A DNA stretch of 64,000 nt, taken from NCBI GenBank assembly GCA_934675625.1, contig CAKURH010000004.1:1-64000 (forward strand). The letters are read 5' to 3'. The notes beneath the pieces were generated by a model. That model was not told the origin of the DNA. It was given only the letters and a program-made list of their open reading frames with translations, and ran no database searches. The stretch comes from an uncultured Kiritimatiellota bacterium. GTDB lineage: Bacteria > Verrucomicrobiota > Kiritimatiellia > RFP12 > UBA1067. Both the position numbers and the translations under genes were made by a program. This document shows, in pieces, positions 26,045-34,337 of this stretch (position 1 is the stretch's first letter; every line of letters starts with the position of its first letter).

Positions 26045-28407
26045 AAAACGCATTGTGCATTGCCTTTCTCGATGGCGGGTTTGGGACGATGATCCAGGCG
26101 GCGGGGCTGCCCGTCGGCAAGGACCCGTGCGACTGGAACGTCGAGAACCCGGCGGCGGTCACGGCGGTGCATCGCGCCTACGTCGCGGCCGGCTCCGAAA
26201 TCGTCCTCACGAACACGTTCGGCGCGAACCGCCTCAAATACCACGGCGCGCACGACTTGGCGCAGCTGATTCCGGCGGCGATCGCCAACGCGCGCGCGGC
26301 GGGCGCGGCGAAGGTCGCGCTCGACCTCGGCCCGACGGGCAAGCTGCTGAAGCCGGCGGGCGACCTCGACTTCGAGGCGGCTTACGACGCCTTCGCCGAG
26401 ACGGTTCGCCTGGGGCGGGAGGCCGACCTCCTCTTCATCGAGACGATGGGCGACGTCTACGAGGTCAAGGCCGCCGTGCTCGCCGCGAAGGAGAACAGCG
26501 CGCGGCCCGTCTACGTGACGGTCGCGCTCGGCGAGAACGGCCAGCTGCTGACGGGCGGCTCGGTCGAATGCGTCGCCGCGCTCCTGGAGTCGCTGGACGT
26601 CGCGGCCTATGGCTTCAACTGCGGTCTCGGCCCCGACCGGATGCTCCCGTTCGTCGAACGGCTTGCACGTGTCTCGACGAAGCCGATCATCGTCAAGCCC
26701 AACGCCGGCATGCCGAAGCTCGTGGACGGGCGGACGGTCTTTCCCGAGACGCCGGACGAGTTTGCCGCGCATGTCGCCGCGCTTGTGCGGGCCGGGGCCT
26801 CGATTGTCGGCGGCTGCTGCGGCACGACGCCTGCGCACATCGCGGCGGTGACGGCGGCCGACCTGTCGGCGGCGGAACGCGGCGCGGTGCGGCGGACGAC
26901 CCTCGTCTCCAGCGGCACGGGCGTCGTCACGCTGCGGCCGCACCAGGGGCTCGTGATCGGCGAGCGCATCAACCCGACGGGCAAGAAGCTGCTGAAGGAG
27001 GCGTACGCGAAAGGCGATGTCGCCTATGTGCTGCGCGAGGCGGTGAAGCAGGTCGATGCGGGCGCGGAGATTCTGGACGTCAACTGCGGCGTGCCGGGGC
27101 TGGACGAGGCCGCGCTCATTGAGGCGACGGTTGCGTCCGTCCAGAGCGTCGCGACGTGTCCGATCCAGATCGACACGGCCGACCCGACGGCTCTCGCGCG
27201 GGCGCTCCGGCGCGTGAACGGCAAGCCGCTCGTCAACTCGGTCAACGGCAAGCGCGCGTCGATGGACGCGGTCTTTCCGCTCGTGCGGAAATACGGCGGG
27301 GCGCTCGTCGGGCTGTGCCTGGACGAGGACGGCATCCCGGCGACGAGCGACGGGCGCGTGGCGATTGCGCGGAAGATTCTTGCGGAGGGCGCGAAATACG
27401 GCTTTGCGAAGGAGGATTTCGTCTTCGACGCGCTGACGCTTGCGGTCTCGGCCGATCCGCACGCGGCCCTCGTCACGCTGGAGACGGTGAAGCGGCTGAC
27501 GGAGGAGCTCGGCGTCAACACGGTGCTTGGCGTCTCGAACGTGAGCTTCGGTCTGCCGAACCGGCCCGTCCTCAACAGCACGATGTTCGCGCTCGCGAAG
27601 CGCGCGGGGCTGTCGGCGGCGATTGCGAATCCGTCCGTGATCCGTGACGCGGTCGATCCGGCGGCGGAAGACGTGCTGCTCGGCCGCGACCGGAACTGCG
27701 AGCGGTGGATCGCCCTGCAGACGGCGGCGTCCGCCGCGCCGTCGTCGGGCGCAGGGGCTGCGGGTGCGGGCGGCGATCCGCTCGCCGCGCTCGCCGTCGC
27801 CGTCCGGCGGGGCCTTCGGGACGACGCGGCGGCGGCGGCCAAGGCTGCGCTGAAGGGCGGGGCGGAGACGATGACGCTGATCAACGCGGGCATCGTGCCG
27901 GCGCTGGAGGAGGTCGGCAGGGGCTTCGAGGCGGGTCGGGTGTTCCTGCCGCAGCTCCTGATGGCGGCCGATGCGGCGGGCGAGGCGTTCGCGGTCGTCA
28001 AGGCGGCGATGGCGGCGCGCGGCGATGCGCGCACGGACGCCGCCGGATACCCGATCGTGATTGCCACGGTGAAGGGCGACATCCACGACATCGGCAAGAA
28101 CATCGTCCGCGCGCTGCTGGAGAACTACGGCTTTGACGTCATCGACCTCGGCCGCGACGTGCCGCCGGAGGAGATCGTCGCGGCGGCGGCGCGGACGCAT
28201 GCGCGGCTCGTCGGGCTCTCGGCGCTCATGACGACGACCGTCGGGGCGATGGCGGAGACGATCCGCCAGATCAAGGCGGCGGGGCTGGCCTGCAAGACGG
28301 TCGTCGGCGGCGCAGTCGTCACGCAGGAGTTCGCCGACTCGATCGGCGCCGACTTCTACGGCGGTGACGCGATGAAGACCGTCCGCATTGCGGAGAGCCT
28401 CGGATGA
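26041..28407 (+). CDS. metH: Cobalamin-dependent methionine synthase lacking the reactivation domain
   Basis: The protein has 788 residues against about 1200 for the full enzyme. Order: homocysteine domain with zinc ligands GFNCG and GGCCGTTP (to about residue 300); pterin domain with GERINPTGKK (about 305-560); B12 domain with the cap region and the base-off motif DIHDIGKN (about 600-788). It stops after the B12 domain, and the missing fourth domain is supplied by the small gene just upstream. It transfers the methyl group from methyl-THF to homocysteine. Confidence 0.93.
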   Translation: MKNALCIAFLDGGFGTMIQAAGLPVGKDPCDWNVENPAAVTAVHRAYVAAGSEIVLTNTFGANRLKYHGAHDLAQLIPAAIANARAAGAAKVALDLGPTGKLLKPAGDLDFEAAYDAFAETVRLGREADLLFIETMGDVYEVKAAVLAAKENSARPVYVTVALGENGQLLTGGSVECVAALLESLDVAAYGFNCGLGPDRMLPFVERLARVSTKPIIVKPNAGMPKLVDGRTVFPETPDEFAAHVAALVRAGASIVGGCCGTTPAHIAAVTAADLSAAERGAVRRTTLVSSGTGVVTLRPHQGLVIGERINPTGKKLLKEAYAKGDVAYVLREAVKQVDAGAEILDVNCGVPGLDEAALIEATVASVQSVATCPIQIDTADPTALARALRRVNGKPLVNSVNGKRASMDAVFPLVRKYGGALVGLCLDEDGIPATSDGRVAIARKILAEGAKYGFAKEDFVFDALTLAVSADPHAALVTLETVKRLTEELGVNTVLGVSNVSFGLPNRPVLNSTMFALAKRAGLSAAIANPSVIRDAVDPAAEDVLLGRDRNCERWIALQTAASAAPSSGAGAAGAGGDPLAALAVAVRRGLRDDAAAAAKAALKGGAETMTLINAGIVPALEEVGRGFEAGRVFLPQLLMAADAAGEAFAVVKAAMAARGDARTDAAGYPIVIATVKGDIHDIGKNIVRALLENYGFDVIDLGRDVPPEEIVAAAARTHARLVGLSALMTTTVGAMAETIRQIKAAGLACKTVVGGAVVTQEFADSIGADFYGGDAMKTVRIAESLG

Positions 28408-28427
28408 CGGTTCGCCGCACCTCAATA

Positions 28428-28436
28428 TGGTATAAT
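28428..28436 (+). promoter_or_regulatory. Extended -10 promoter TGGTATAAT
   Basis: Ends 11 nt before the ATG at 28448; no ribosome binding site is visible. Confidence 0.75.
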
Positions 28437-28447
28437 ACGCCCCCGCT

Positions 28448-28861
28448 ATGACGACGGTTACGAAGACGGTGCGGTTTGATGCCGCGCACATCCTGACGAA
28501 TCACCAGGGGCTCTGCAAGAACCTGCACGGGCACACGTATCGCGTGGACGTGTCCGTCGCGCAGGAAGACGGCGCGGGCGGCGACATGGTCATCGACTTC
28601 AAGGACCTGAAGCGGATTGCGGCGGAGACGGTCTGTGACCGCTTTGACCACGCATTCATCTACAACACGGAATCGGCGGGTGAGCGCGAGATCGCGGCGG
28701 TCGTCGAGCGACACGGCATGCGGACGGTCGCGCTGCCGTTCCGCTCCACGGCCGAGAACCTCGCGCAGATGTTCTTCGGCGAGCTCCGGGCGAAGATCCC
28801 CGGCCTTCAGTCCGTCAAGGTCTGGGAGACGGCCGACAGCTGCGCCGAGTATCGCGCATGA
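28448..28861 (+). CDS. queD: 6-carboxy-tetrahydropterin synthase QueD
   Basis: The protein has 137 residues. Zinc ligands are in FDAAHILTNH and CKNLHGHTYRV, the Cys-x3-HGH pattern of QueD, and DFKDLK is conserved. It turns dihydroneopterin triphosphate into carboxy-tetrahydropterin in queuosine synthesis. No other que gene is next to it. The stop overlaps the start of the chromate transporter gene. Confidence 0.9.
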   Translation: MTTVTKTVRFDAAHILTNHQGLCKNLHGHTYRVDVSVAQEDGAGGDMVIDFKDLKRIAAETVCDRFDHAFIYNTESAGEREIAAVVERHGMRTVALPFRSTAENLAQMFFGELRAKIPGLQSVKVWETADSCAEYRA

Positions 28862-30012
28862 AACGCCATCTCCAGCTGTTCGTCGAGTTCTTCAAGATCT
28901 CCCTGTTCGTGATCGGCGGTGGCTATGCGATTCTCGCCGTCGCCGATTCGGTGTTCGCGAAGAGGAAATGGATTGAGGAGGGCGAGCTGCTGGACGAGCT
29001 GCCGGTCTTCCAGATGCTGCCGGGCATCATCGCGACGCACACGGCCGTCTACGTCGGACGCAAGGTCGCGGGGGTTTCGGGCGCAGTCACGAGCGTCATT
29101 GCCGTTGCTTTGCCCTCGGTCGTCATCTTCACGGCCGTCGCGATGGGCTACGATGCCTTGCCGCTCGACAACCCGCATCTTCTGAGCGCGTTCGTCGGGC
29201 TTCGCAGCGCGCTGACGGGCATCATCGCCGCGACGCTCGTCCGCCTCTGGACGCGCGCGCCGAAGGACGTCTTCTTCTTTGTCGTGCTGGCGGCGGCGCT
29301 TGCCGCGCTCTTCGGCGGCGTGCCCGTCTGGATCGTGCTGCTCGCGGCGATGGCGGCCGGGCTCGCCTGTCCGCAGACGATGGGGACAGGCCCCGCCGTT
29401 CTGGGGCCAGACCCCAAAAATGCGGGGACAGGCTCCGACGGAGACGGCACGAAGACGTTCCGTGCGGTGGCGTGGCTGCCGCTGCTGCTCTTTCTCAAGT
29501 ACGGCGCGCTTTGCTTCGGTGGCGGTTTTGTGCTCGTGCCGATGTACATCGAGGATTTCGTGGGGCCGGCGGCGTCCTTCTTGCAGGTGCCCGCCGAGGA
29601 GTTCTCGAACCTGATGGCTCTCACGCAGATGACGCCGGGGCCGATCGGCGTCAACGGCGCGACGTACTTCGGCTTCCGCCTCGCGGGGATTCTGGGCGCG
29701 GCGCTCGCGTCCGCCGCGCTGTTGCTGCCGGGGTCGGTGCTCATGTACCTCGCCCTCGCGTCCATCGACCGGTTTCGGACGAACCGGGTCGTCTGCGGCA
29801 TTCTGCGCGGCGCGAAGCCCGCGTCGCTCGCGCTCATGCTCGTCGCGCTCTGGGCGTTCCTCGAATTGAGCGTTTTCGCGGGCGGTGCGTTCTGCGGACT
29901 GTCGGCCGTCTTCGTGCTCGCCAGCCTCGTCGTGACGCTGAAGAAATGGATGAACCCCGTTTGGCTCATCGTCCTTCTGGCGTTTGTGGCGGTTCTGCTT
30001 CGTGCCGGCTGA
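28858..30012 (+). CDS. chrA: Chromate transporter family protein
   Basis: The protein has 384 residues with two homologous halves of about six membrane segments, the ChrA layout. The repeated signatures are FFKISLFVIGGGYAIL with EGELLDELPVFQMLPG in the first half, and LKYGALCFGGGFVLVPM with ALTQMTPGPIGVN in the second. It would export chromate or a related anion by exchange. Between the halves lies an odd hydrophilic insertion (about residues 175-200) encoded by palindromic GC-rich units at 29381-29437. Confidence 0.85.
   Translation: MKRHLQLFVEFFKISLFVIGGGYAILAVADSVFAKRKWIEEGELLDELPVFQMLPGIIATHTAVYVGRKVAGVSGAVTSVIAVALPSVVIFTAVAMGYDALPLDNPHLLSAFVGLRSALTGIIAATLVRLWTRAPKDVFFFVVLAAALAALFGGVPVWIVLLAAMAAGLACPQTMGTGPAVLGPDPKNAGTGSDGDGTKTFRAVAWLPLLLFLKYGALCFGGGFVLVPMYIEDFVGPAASFLQVPAEEFSNLMALTQMTPGPIGVNGATYFGFRLAGILGAALASAALLLPGSVLMYLALASIDRFRTNRVVCGILRGAKPASLALMLVALWAFLELSVFAGGAFCGLSAVFVLASLVVTLKKWMNPVWLIVLLAFVAVLLRAG
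29381..29437 (+). repeat. Three palindromic GGGG-N5-CCCC units inside chrA
   Basis: GGGGACAGGCCCC, GGGGCCAGACCCC and the imperfect GGGGACAGGCTCC follow each other within 57 bases and are read in frame. A related unit (GGGGACAGGCCCT) lies at 4748-4760. They look like REP-type dispersed repeats tolerated in a loop between membrane halves. Confidence 0.65.
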
Positions 30013-30075
30013 CGATTGCGCAAAAAGTGATTTTATTTTGCTGAATCCGACCTTTCGGAACGGGTGCGGATTGTG

Positions 30076-30081
30076 TATAAT
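30076..30081 (+). promoter_or_regulatory. -10 box TATAAT upstream of the SDR gene
   Basis: GTGTATAAT lies 41 nt before the ATG at 30123. The leader carries a good ribosome binding site (AAGGAGAAAG). Confidence 0.65.
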
Positions 30082-30122
30082 ACTTCCCATTTCGTTGGCA
30101 AAAGAAAAACAAGGAGAAAGAC

Positions 30123-30827
30123 ATGCTGAAGGAGAAGTTTGACTTGACGGGCAAGGTTGCCCTCGTGACCGGCTCGACGCGCGGCATCGGCAAGGCCATT
30201 GGCGATGCGTTCGAGGAATACGGCGCGAAGGTGATCCGCCACAACACGAAGGTCTGCGACCTGTCCGACCCGGCGGTGATCGACGCGTTCTTCGACCGGC
30301 TCGCGGCGGAGGGCGCGCTGCCGGACATCCTCGTCGCCAACGCCTCGATCCAGGCGAAGATCCCGTGGACGGAGTTTCCGCTCGACGAGGCGCAGAAGGA
30401 GATGCAGGTCAACTTCTTCGCGACCCTGCGGATGTTCCAGCGGTGCTATCCGAAGATGAAGGCGCAGAAGTGGGGGCGGCTCATCGTGGTCGGCTCGGTG
30501 AACGAGCGGCGTCCGCATCCCGACATGTGCGTCTACGCGGCGACGAAGAGCGCGCAGGAGAACCTCGTGCGCGGCATCGGCCGCCAGGTCGCGCCGGAGG
30601 GCATCACGGTCAACAACCTCTGCCCCGGTGTGTTCAACACCGATCGGAACCGTGACTGCCTCGCCGACCCCGTCTACGGGCCGCGCGTGACGGCGGCGAT
30701 TCCGCTGCACGACTACGCCGTGCCGGAGGACGCCGCCGGGGCCGCGCTGCTCCTGGCGTCCGACGCGGGCCGCTACATCACCGGCACGACGCTGATGGTG
30801 GACGGCGGGCTGTCGATTCCGGGCTGA
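30123..30827 (+). CDS. Short-chain dehydrogenase/reductase
   Basis: The protein has 234 residues. The cofactor motif is VTGSTRGIGKAI, the structural NAS motif is VANASI, the catalytic Ser lies in VVGSVNERR, and the YxxxK motif is YAATK. This is a classical SDR that oxidises or reduces an alcohol/ketone with NAD(P). Sequence resembles gluconate/KDG-type dehydrogenases, which would suit the uronate-using host, but the substrate is not certain. It stands alone and borders the foreign island that follows. Confidence 0.88.
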   Translation: MLKEKFDLTGKVALVTGSTRGIGKAIGDAFEEYGAKVIRHNTKVCDLSDPAVIDAFFDRLAAEGALPDILVANASIQAKIPWTEFPLDEAQKEMQVNFFATLRMFQRCYPKMKAQKWGRLIVVGSVNERRPHPDMCVYAATKSAQENLVRGIGRQVAPEGITVNNLCPGVFNTDRNRDCLADPVYGPRVTAAIPLHDYAVPEDAAGAALLLASDAGRYITGTTLMVDGGLSIPG

Positions 30828-30866
30828 AAGGCCGAATGCCCGCCCGTCCTCTGCGCGTGTCCGTTA

Positions 30867-30875
30867 TGGTATAAT
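30867..30875 (+). promoter_or_regulatory. Extended -10 promoter TGGTATAAT
   Basis: A perfect copy of the host-type box that is not close to a start codon: the next gene begins 170 nt downstream. Two G/C hairpins follow it directly, so it may drive a short RNA or a regulated leader. Confidence 0.6.
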
Positions 30876-30882
30876 ACACGAC

Positions 30883-30905
30883 CCCCTTGTTTTAAAGGGG
30901 TTTCT
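30883..30905 (+). terminator. Stem-loop followed by pyrimidine run
   Basis: CCCCTT and AAGGGG pair around a 6-nt loop and are followed by TTTCTT. This could end transcription from the SDR gene or attenuate the promoter just upstream. A second stem (GGGGG at 30935-30939 with CCCCC at 30949-30953) lies downstream. Confidence 0.5.
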
Positions 30906-30961
30906 TCACTTCAGTGGTCTTTTGGTGGTTCTTTGGGGGTGAAAAACGCCCCCTTGAATCG

Positions 30962-30991
30962 CACAAGCTGTCACAAGTTCGCACAAGTTGT
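30962..30991 (+). repeat. Three tandem 10-bp CACAAGTTGT-like repeats
   Basis: CACAAGCTGT, CACAAGTTCG and CACAAGTTGT follow each other without spacing, exactly one helical turn apart. They lie 55-85 bp before the first gene of the foreign island and look like an operator or iteron array. Confidence 0.6.
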
Positions 30992-31045
30992 CATGTCAGA
31001 AATCCGGCTCTCGCTCCCCTATACTGTTGAAGGAGATATGCAAAA

Positions 31046-31648
31046 ATGAAAAGAACAGCCCTTGCGCTTGCCCTGATGTCGTCCGCCTGCCTCGTCGTTG
31101 ACGTGAAGCCCTCCCATTCCGAAACGGTCAGGATCCGGGAGATGGTAAGGCACCTCGTCCCGTGGGACGCATGGCGATGGGACAGGACGGGCTTTCGCGG
31201 AACTTTCAAGGTCACGGTCTACAGGAAGACGAAGGAAGACCTTGACCTCTTCTCGGACATAGACCTCAACTTGTCGCGTTCCGAGAGCGGGCACAAGCGG
31301 TTCGACGCCCTCATCTGCTCCGTCCTGCCTCTTGGGAAGGTCAAGGGGACAAGCCCAAAAAACCTCCTCCAAGACGGCTCTACCTTCTTCGTCTACGGGC
31401 GTTCACGGGAGAAGGTCAAGGACGTGGGCAAGCTCCTAGGAAAGGACAGCGGAGATTTTGTCGAGGCATACGTCACCGTCGAGAGGTGCGTCGGTCAGGA
31501 GCGGGACTACTGCCTCGACAGCCACAGGTGGAGCGGTGCGGGCGGGAAGGGAAGCCAGCCCGCCTACTGGCTCGTTGACGTGATGCCCGCCGCGAAGTTC
31601 GAGAGCGTCGTCAAGGTCGAGAGGGACGACTTCACGGCGTGGGAATGA
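31046..31648 (+). CDS. Secreted protein of unknown function at the island edge
   Basis: The protein has 200 residues with an N-terminal signal peptide (hydrophobic residues 4-18, ending near VVDVKPSHSE). No family was recognised. It is Lys/Arg-rich and uses AGG codons much more than the host genes, which points to foreign origin. AAGGAG lies 11 nt before the ATG, and a possible -10 box (TATACT) lies at 31020. It converges on the phage-like cassette, whose last gene ends 12 bp away. Confidence 0.6.
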   Translation: MKRTALALALMSSACLVVDVKPSHSETVRIREMVRHLVPWDAWRWDRTGFRGTFKVTVYRKTKEDLDLFSDIDLNLSRSESGHKRFDALICSVLPLGKVKGTSPKNLLQDGSTFFVYGRSREKVKDVGKLLGKDSGDFVEAYVTVERCVGQERDYCLDSHRWSGAGGKGSQPAYWLVDVMPAAKFESVVKVERDDFTAWE

Positions 31649-31659
31649 CCGAAAAGGGG

Positions 31660-31938
31660 TCAGAGGACGGACGCAAGCACCTTCGCGAGAAGCCCGCCAG
31701 CACCGACTAAAGAAGCAATAGCCGTCAATGAAATCACAAGGCACTTACCCAACAGCTTCAGGATTTCGGTTTTGAAGTCCTCGTGTTGCGCCTCTCCGTT
31801 GTGCTTTTCCAAGTTCGTAATCCTGTATGAGTGTTCCGCGAGCTGGTCGAGGACTGATTTCATCTGACCCGAAATCGTCCCCAGCTTCGCGCTGATGTCG
31901 GTAAAAATTTCAAGAATTTTTGTGTCCGTATTGCTCAT
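31660..31938 (-). CDS. XhlA-like holin component (coiled coil plus C-terminal membrane helix)
   Basis: The protein has 92 residues. The first 65 are amphipathic helix (ISAKLGTISGQMKSVLDQLA and following), and the last 30 form one membrane segment (CLVISLTAIASLVGAGGLLA). Size and layout resemble XhlA-type phage lysis proteins. GGGAG lies upstream of the chosen ATG at 31938. The gene overlaps the lipoprotein gene by 4 bp and lies at the end of a right-to-left cassette with tail-like genes, which supports a lysis role. Other small membrane proteins could look alike. Confidence 0.55.
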   Translation of the reverse strand: MSNTDTKILEIFTDISAKLGTISGQMKSVLDQLAEHSYRITNLEKHNGEAQHEDFKTEILKLLGKCLVISLTAIASLVGAGGLLAKVLASVL

Positions 31939-32225
31939 TTTCGCTCTCCCGTTTCTATGCTTGTCCTCGTCGATTCCTTCGTCTCGACCATGCCCCAAAG
32001 ATAGGAGTTCGTCGCGCAATGCTCCCTTGAAATCCTGACCGTCTCGTTTGAGGTCGAAAAGGCTATCCCGCTCAAGTACGACACGATTTGGCACCCCATT
32101 ACCTGCCCGTTGTAGGGAAGATACGCGCCGATGGTGGCTTTCGTCCCCTCCGTGTAAGTCGAGGTTTTCGTGACACAGCCGAAAACAAGAAGGAGACAGG
32201 CGGAAAGGACGAGACGGGATTTCAT
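31935..32225 (-). CDS. Small lipoprotein in phage-like cassette
   Basis: The protein has 96 residues. The leader MKSRLVLSACLLLVFGC ends in a lipobox, so the mature protein of about 80 residues is membrane-anchored through Cys17. In a phage lysis context an outer-membrane spanin subunit is possible, but the mature part is not proline-rich as Rz1 usually is. Function is therefore open. Confidence 0.55.
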   Translation of the reverse strand: MKSRLVLSACLLLVFGCVTKTSTYTEGTKATIGAYLPYNGQVMGCQIVSYLSGIAFSTSNETVRISREHCATNSYLWGMVETKESTRTSIETGERK

Positions 32226-32229
32226 TTTT

Positions 32230-32472
32230 TTAGAACTCCTTTATCAGCTTCTCGACTTCCGAAATGCTCGTTTCAACTTCCTCGTCTTCTAGCTTTCCGT
32301 CAGACACGCGCGCGTTGATTCTCTTCAGGCAGTCGAGGATTTTTGAGAGGCGTTCTATCCAAACGTTGATGGTCTTCGTGACAGTCGCAACGTTCTCGCG
32401 ATTGTCTTCAAGAAGTTCGTTCACCGTCTTGATGATGTATCTCTTCGCGATTCTGATGATTATTGATTTCAT
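32230..32472 (-). CDS. Small helical protein in phage-like cassette
   Basis: The protein has 80 residues, predicted all helical, with a basic N-terminus (MKSIIIRIAKRYIIKTVNEL) and an acidic C-terminus. The start at 32472 has GAAGG upstream and was preferred to an earlier in-frame GTG. Small proteins of this size commonly sit between tail-fibre and holin genes in phages. No family was recognised. Confidence 0.5.
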   Translation of the reverse strand: MKSIIIRIAKRYIIKTVNELLEDNRENVATVTKTINVWIERLSKILDCLKRINARVSDGKLEDEEVETSISEVEKLIKEF

Positions 32473-32477
32473 GTCCT

Positions 32478-33608
32478 TCACCTTTCTCCGGCTTCGATGT
32501 GATTCTTGAAGACCGACCATTTCGTGTCCGCGACATACCTGTCGTAAAGCTCCCTTGGAACGAGAATCCTGTAGTCCGCCGGGGCGTCCTCGAACTGATT
32601 CGTCCCCGACAGCGTGACGAGCGTCGAGAGGTCAGAATTCGTGCAGAGGTCGAGGACTTTCAGCCCCGGGCAGTATCGGAGAGCGTAGTTGCTGATTGCC
32701 GTGAGCGAGCCCGGCATGACGATTCGCTCGAGCGACGTGCAGCCCTTGAACGGGGTGTTTGACGAAGTGCCCTGGACTTTCTGAAGCCCGTTTGGAAGCA
32801 GGACCTCCCGCAGCTTCGGGCAGTTCATGAAGGTTTGGTGCCTGAGCGTTGTCATGGGGCTTTCGCTGATGTCAATCCGCTCGACCTCCGACATTTCGGC
32901 TAAGCCCGCGAGCGTCACGTCGGGGGCGGTGACCGAAACGATTCCCGTCCCTTCAAGCGCGGCGTATGAGAGCTCCGTCACGCCGCCCAGGTTGACCTCC
33001 TTCGCGAACCACCCCGCTCCGACGAAAGCCCGCGTCCCGATTTTCGCGACCGTGCCGGGAAGCCGCAGCTCGCCGCGATAGCCCGCAAGCGCATGGTTCC
33101 CGACCGTCGTCAGTTTCGTCTTCGAGAGGTCGACGAGCGTGACCCTCGGCAGGGTGTCCGCCGCGAAAAGCGGCGTCTCAGCCGTCGAGTAGACGCTTCC
33201 GTAATACTTCCCGACGCACGTCAGGCTGTCGTCGTCCGCAACCAAGGAGACGTCGCCCGCCCCGCCCGAAAGCGAGATGCCGTGAATGCCCATCACCCCG
33301 CGTTCGACGCTGAACTCCTGCGCGCCCGGATACCATTTCAGGTCGCGCTTCCAGGTTCCAGCGAGGTTCCTGTCCTGCTTGAACGAGGCGACGAAGTGCC
33401 TGTCCGCATAATACTCCTTCGTGACCTCCCTCTCCTGCTCGACCTCGACGGACAGCCCCGTGTCCTCCCCGCCCCCCATGATGCGGACGCCGCAGGGGTG
33501 AACCCGCTTGTAGAGGATGTGGAGATTGTAGTCGATTCGCTCGACCTCCTCCCCGTCGATTTGCAGGGACGACAGGCACGCCAAGTCAAGTCCGCTTTCG
33601 TCCATCAT
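32478..33608 (-). CDS. BspA-type leucine-rich repeat protein, phage tail-tip-like
   Basis: The protein has 376 residues. Residues 1-130 form a non-repeat domain. From about 150 on, BspA/LRR_5 repeats follow (VTLVDLSKTKLTTVGNHAL, GTVAKIGTRAFVGAG, MPGSLTAISNYALRYCPGL). The end, ILVPRELYDRYVADTKWSVF, is the typical cap of these repeats. Such repeats are found in surface adhesins and in receptor-binding proteins of gut phages. GAAGGAGG precedes the start, which overlaps the preceding gene by 4 bp, so the cassette is translated as one unit. Confidence 0.7.
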   Translation of the reverse strand: MMDESGLDLACLSSLQIDGEEVERIDYNLHILYKRVHPCGVRIMGGGEDTGLSVEVEQEREVTKEYYADRHFVASFKQDRNLAGTWKRDLKWYPGAQEFSVERGVMGIHGISLSGGAGDVSLVADDDSLTCVGKYYGSVYSTAETPLFAADTLPRVTLVDLSKTKLTTVGNHALAGYRGELRLPGTVAKIGTRAFVGAGWFAKEVNLGGVTELSYAALEGTGIVSVTAPDVTLAGLAEMSEVERIDISESPMTTLRHQTFMNCPKLREVLLPNGLQKVQGTSSNTPFKGCTSLERIVMPGSLTAISNYALRYCPGLKVLDLCTNSDLSTLVTLSGTNQFEDAPADYRILVPRELYDRYVADTKWSVFKNHIEAGER

Positions 33609-34279
33609 GCCTCCTTCACGAGGAATTTCAGGACTTTCCGGGTTCCTGATATGCTGTAGGCGTAGACCTCCTTCTCGGCATATCCCTCCGGGAACGCCCC
33701 CCTTGCCTGAAATCTCCCGTCCGCCTCGTCCTTCGTGTAGGTTGAATCTCGCACGTCCTTCACCTCGTCCGCTATCGAATCCGCGTCAGGAATCGGAAAC
33801 CACGAGCCGCCGACGAAAACGTTCAGGATGTCCGCCTCCGCGTATGCGTCGCCCTCGTTAGGTGATTCGGGCTTCTCGTCCAAGATGTGAAGGTAGTGGC
33901 TTGCCTTCCCCGCCGTTATTGTGCTGTCCCTGTCGAGGACGATGAGGTCACCGACACCCAAGACATAGCCCTTCGTCTCGTTTCCGTTTTCGTCGATGCC
34001 GTCTGCTGTGACCGTGAAGCCGTTCGCAGTCTTCCCGACCGAATCCGAGCCCGCAAGCGTCCCGACCCAACAACCGCCCGTGAGGACGCATTTCTTGCTC
34101 TCGATGGAATTGTCCGAAAAGGTCGCCGTGACGAAGACCTCCGTGATTTTCCACTGCCCTATCTTCTTCGGCACGTCGACGAGGCGAACCGAAATCGGGC
34201 TCCCCCTGAAAGTGACTATCGGCTGGAGCGGGATGTTGGCGTTCGCCGCGTGAACCTTTATGTCTCTTGTCCCTATCAT
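33605..34279 (-). CDS. Phage baseplate/tail-fibre-like protein
   Basis: The protein has 224 residues. The N-terminal 110 residues form a beta-rich domain (PLQPIVTFRGSPISVRLVD) resembling BppU-type baseplate upper proteins. The C-terminal part has the tail-fibre phrase TYTKDEADGRFQARG. I infer a structural link between a tail and the leucine-rich-repeat tip encoded next. No enzyme motif is seen. The 59-bp gap to the next upstream gene of the cassette holds a short hairpin. Confidence 0.55.
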   Translation of the reverse strand: MIGTRDIKVHAANANIPLQPIVTFRGSPISVRLVDVPKKIGQWKITEVFVTATFSDNSIESKKCVLTGGCWVGTLAGSDSVGKTANGFTVTADGIDENGNETKGYVLGVGDLIVLDRDSTITAGKASHYLHILDEKPESPNEGDAYAEADILNVFVGGSWFPIPDADSIADEVKDVRDSTYTKDEADGRFQARGAFPEGYAEKEVYAYSISGTRKVLKFLVKEA

Positions 34280-34337
34280 TTTCTTCTCTTTCCGTTTCCG
34301 CCGCCACTAGGCGGCATGGGCTGAAAATGGGGCGGTG

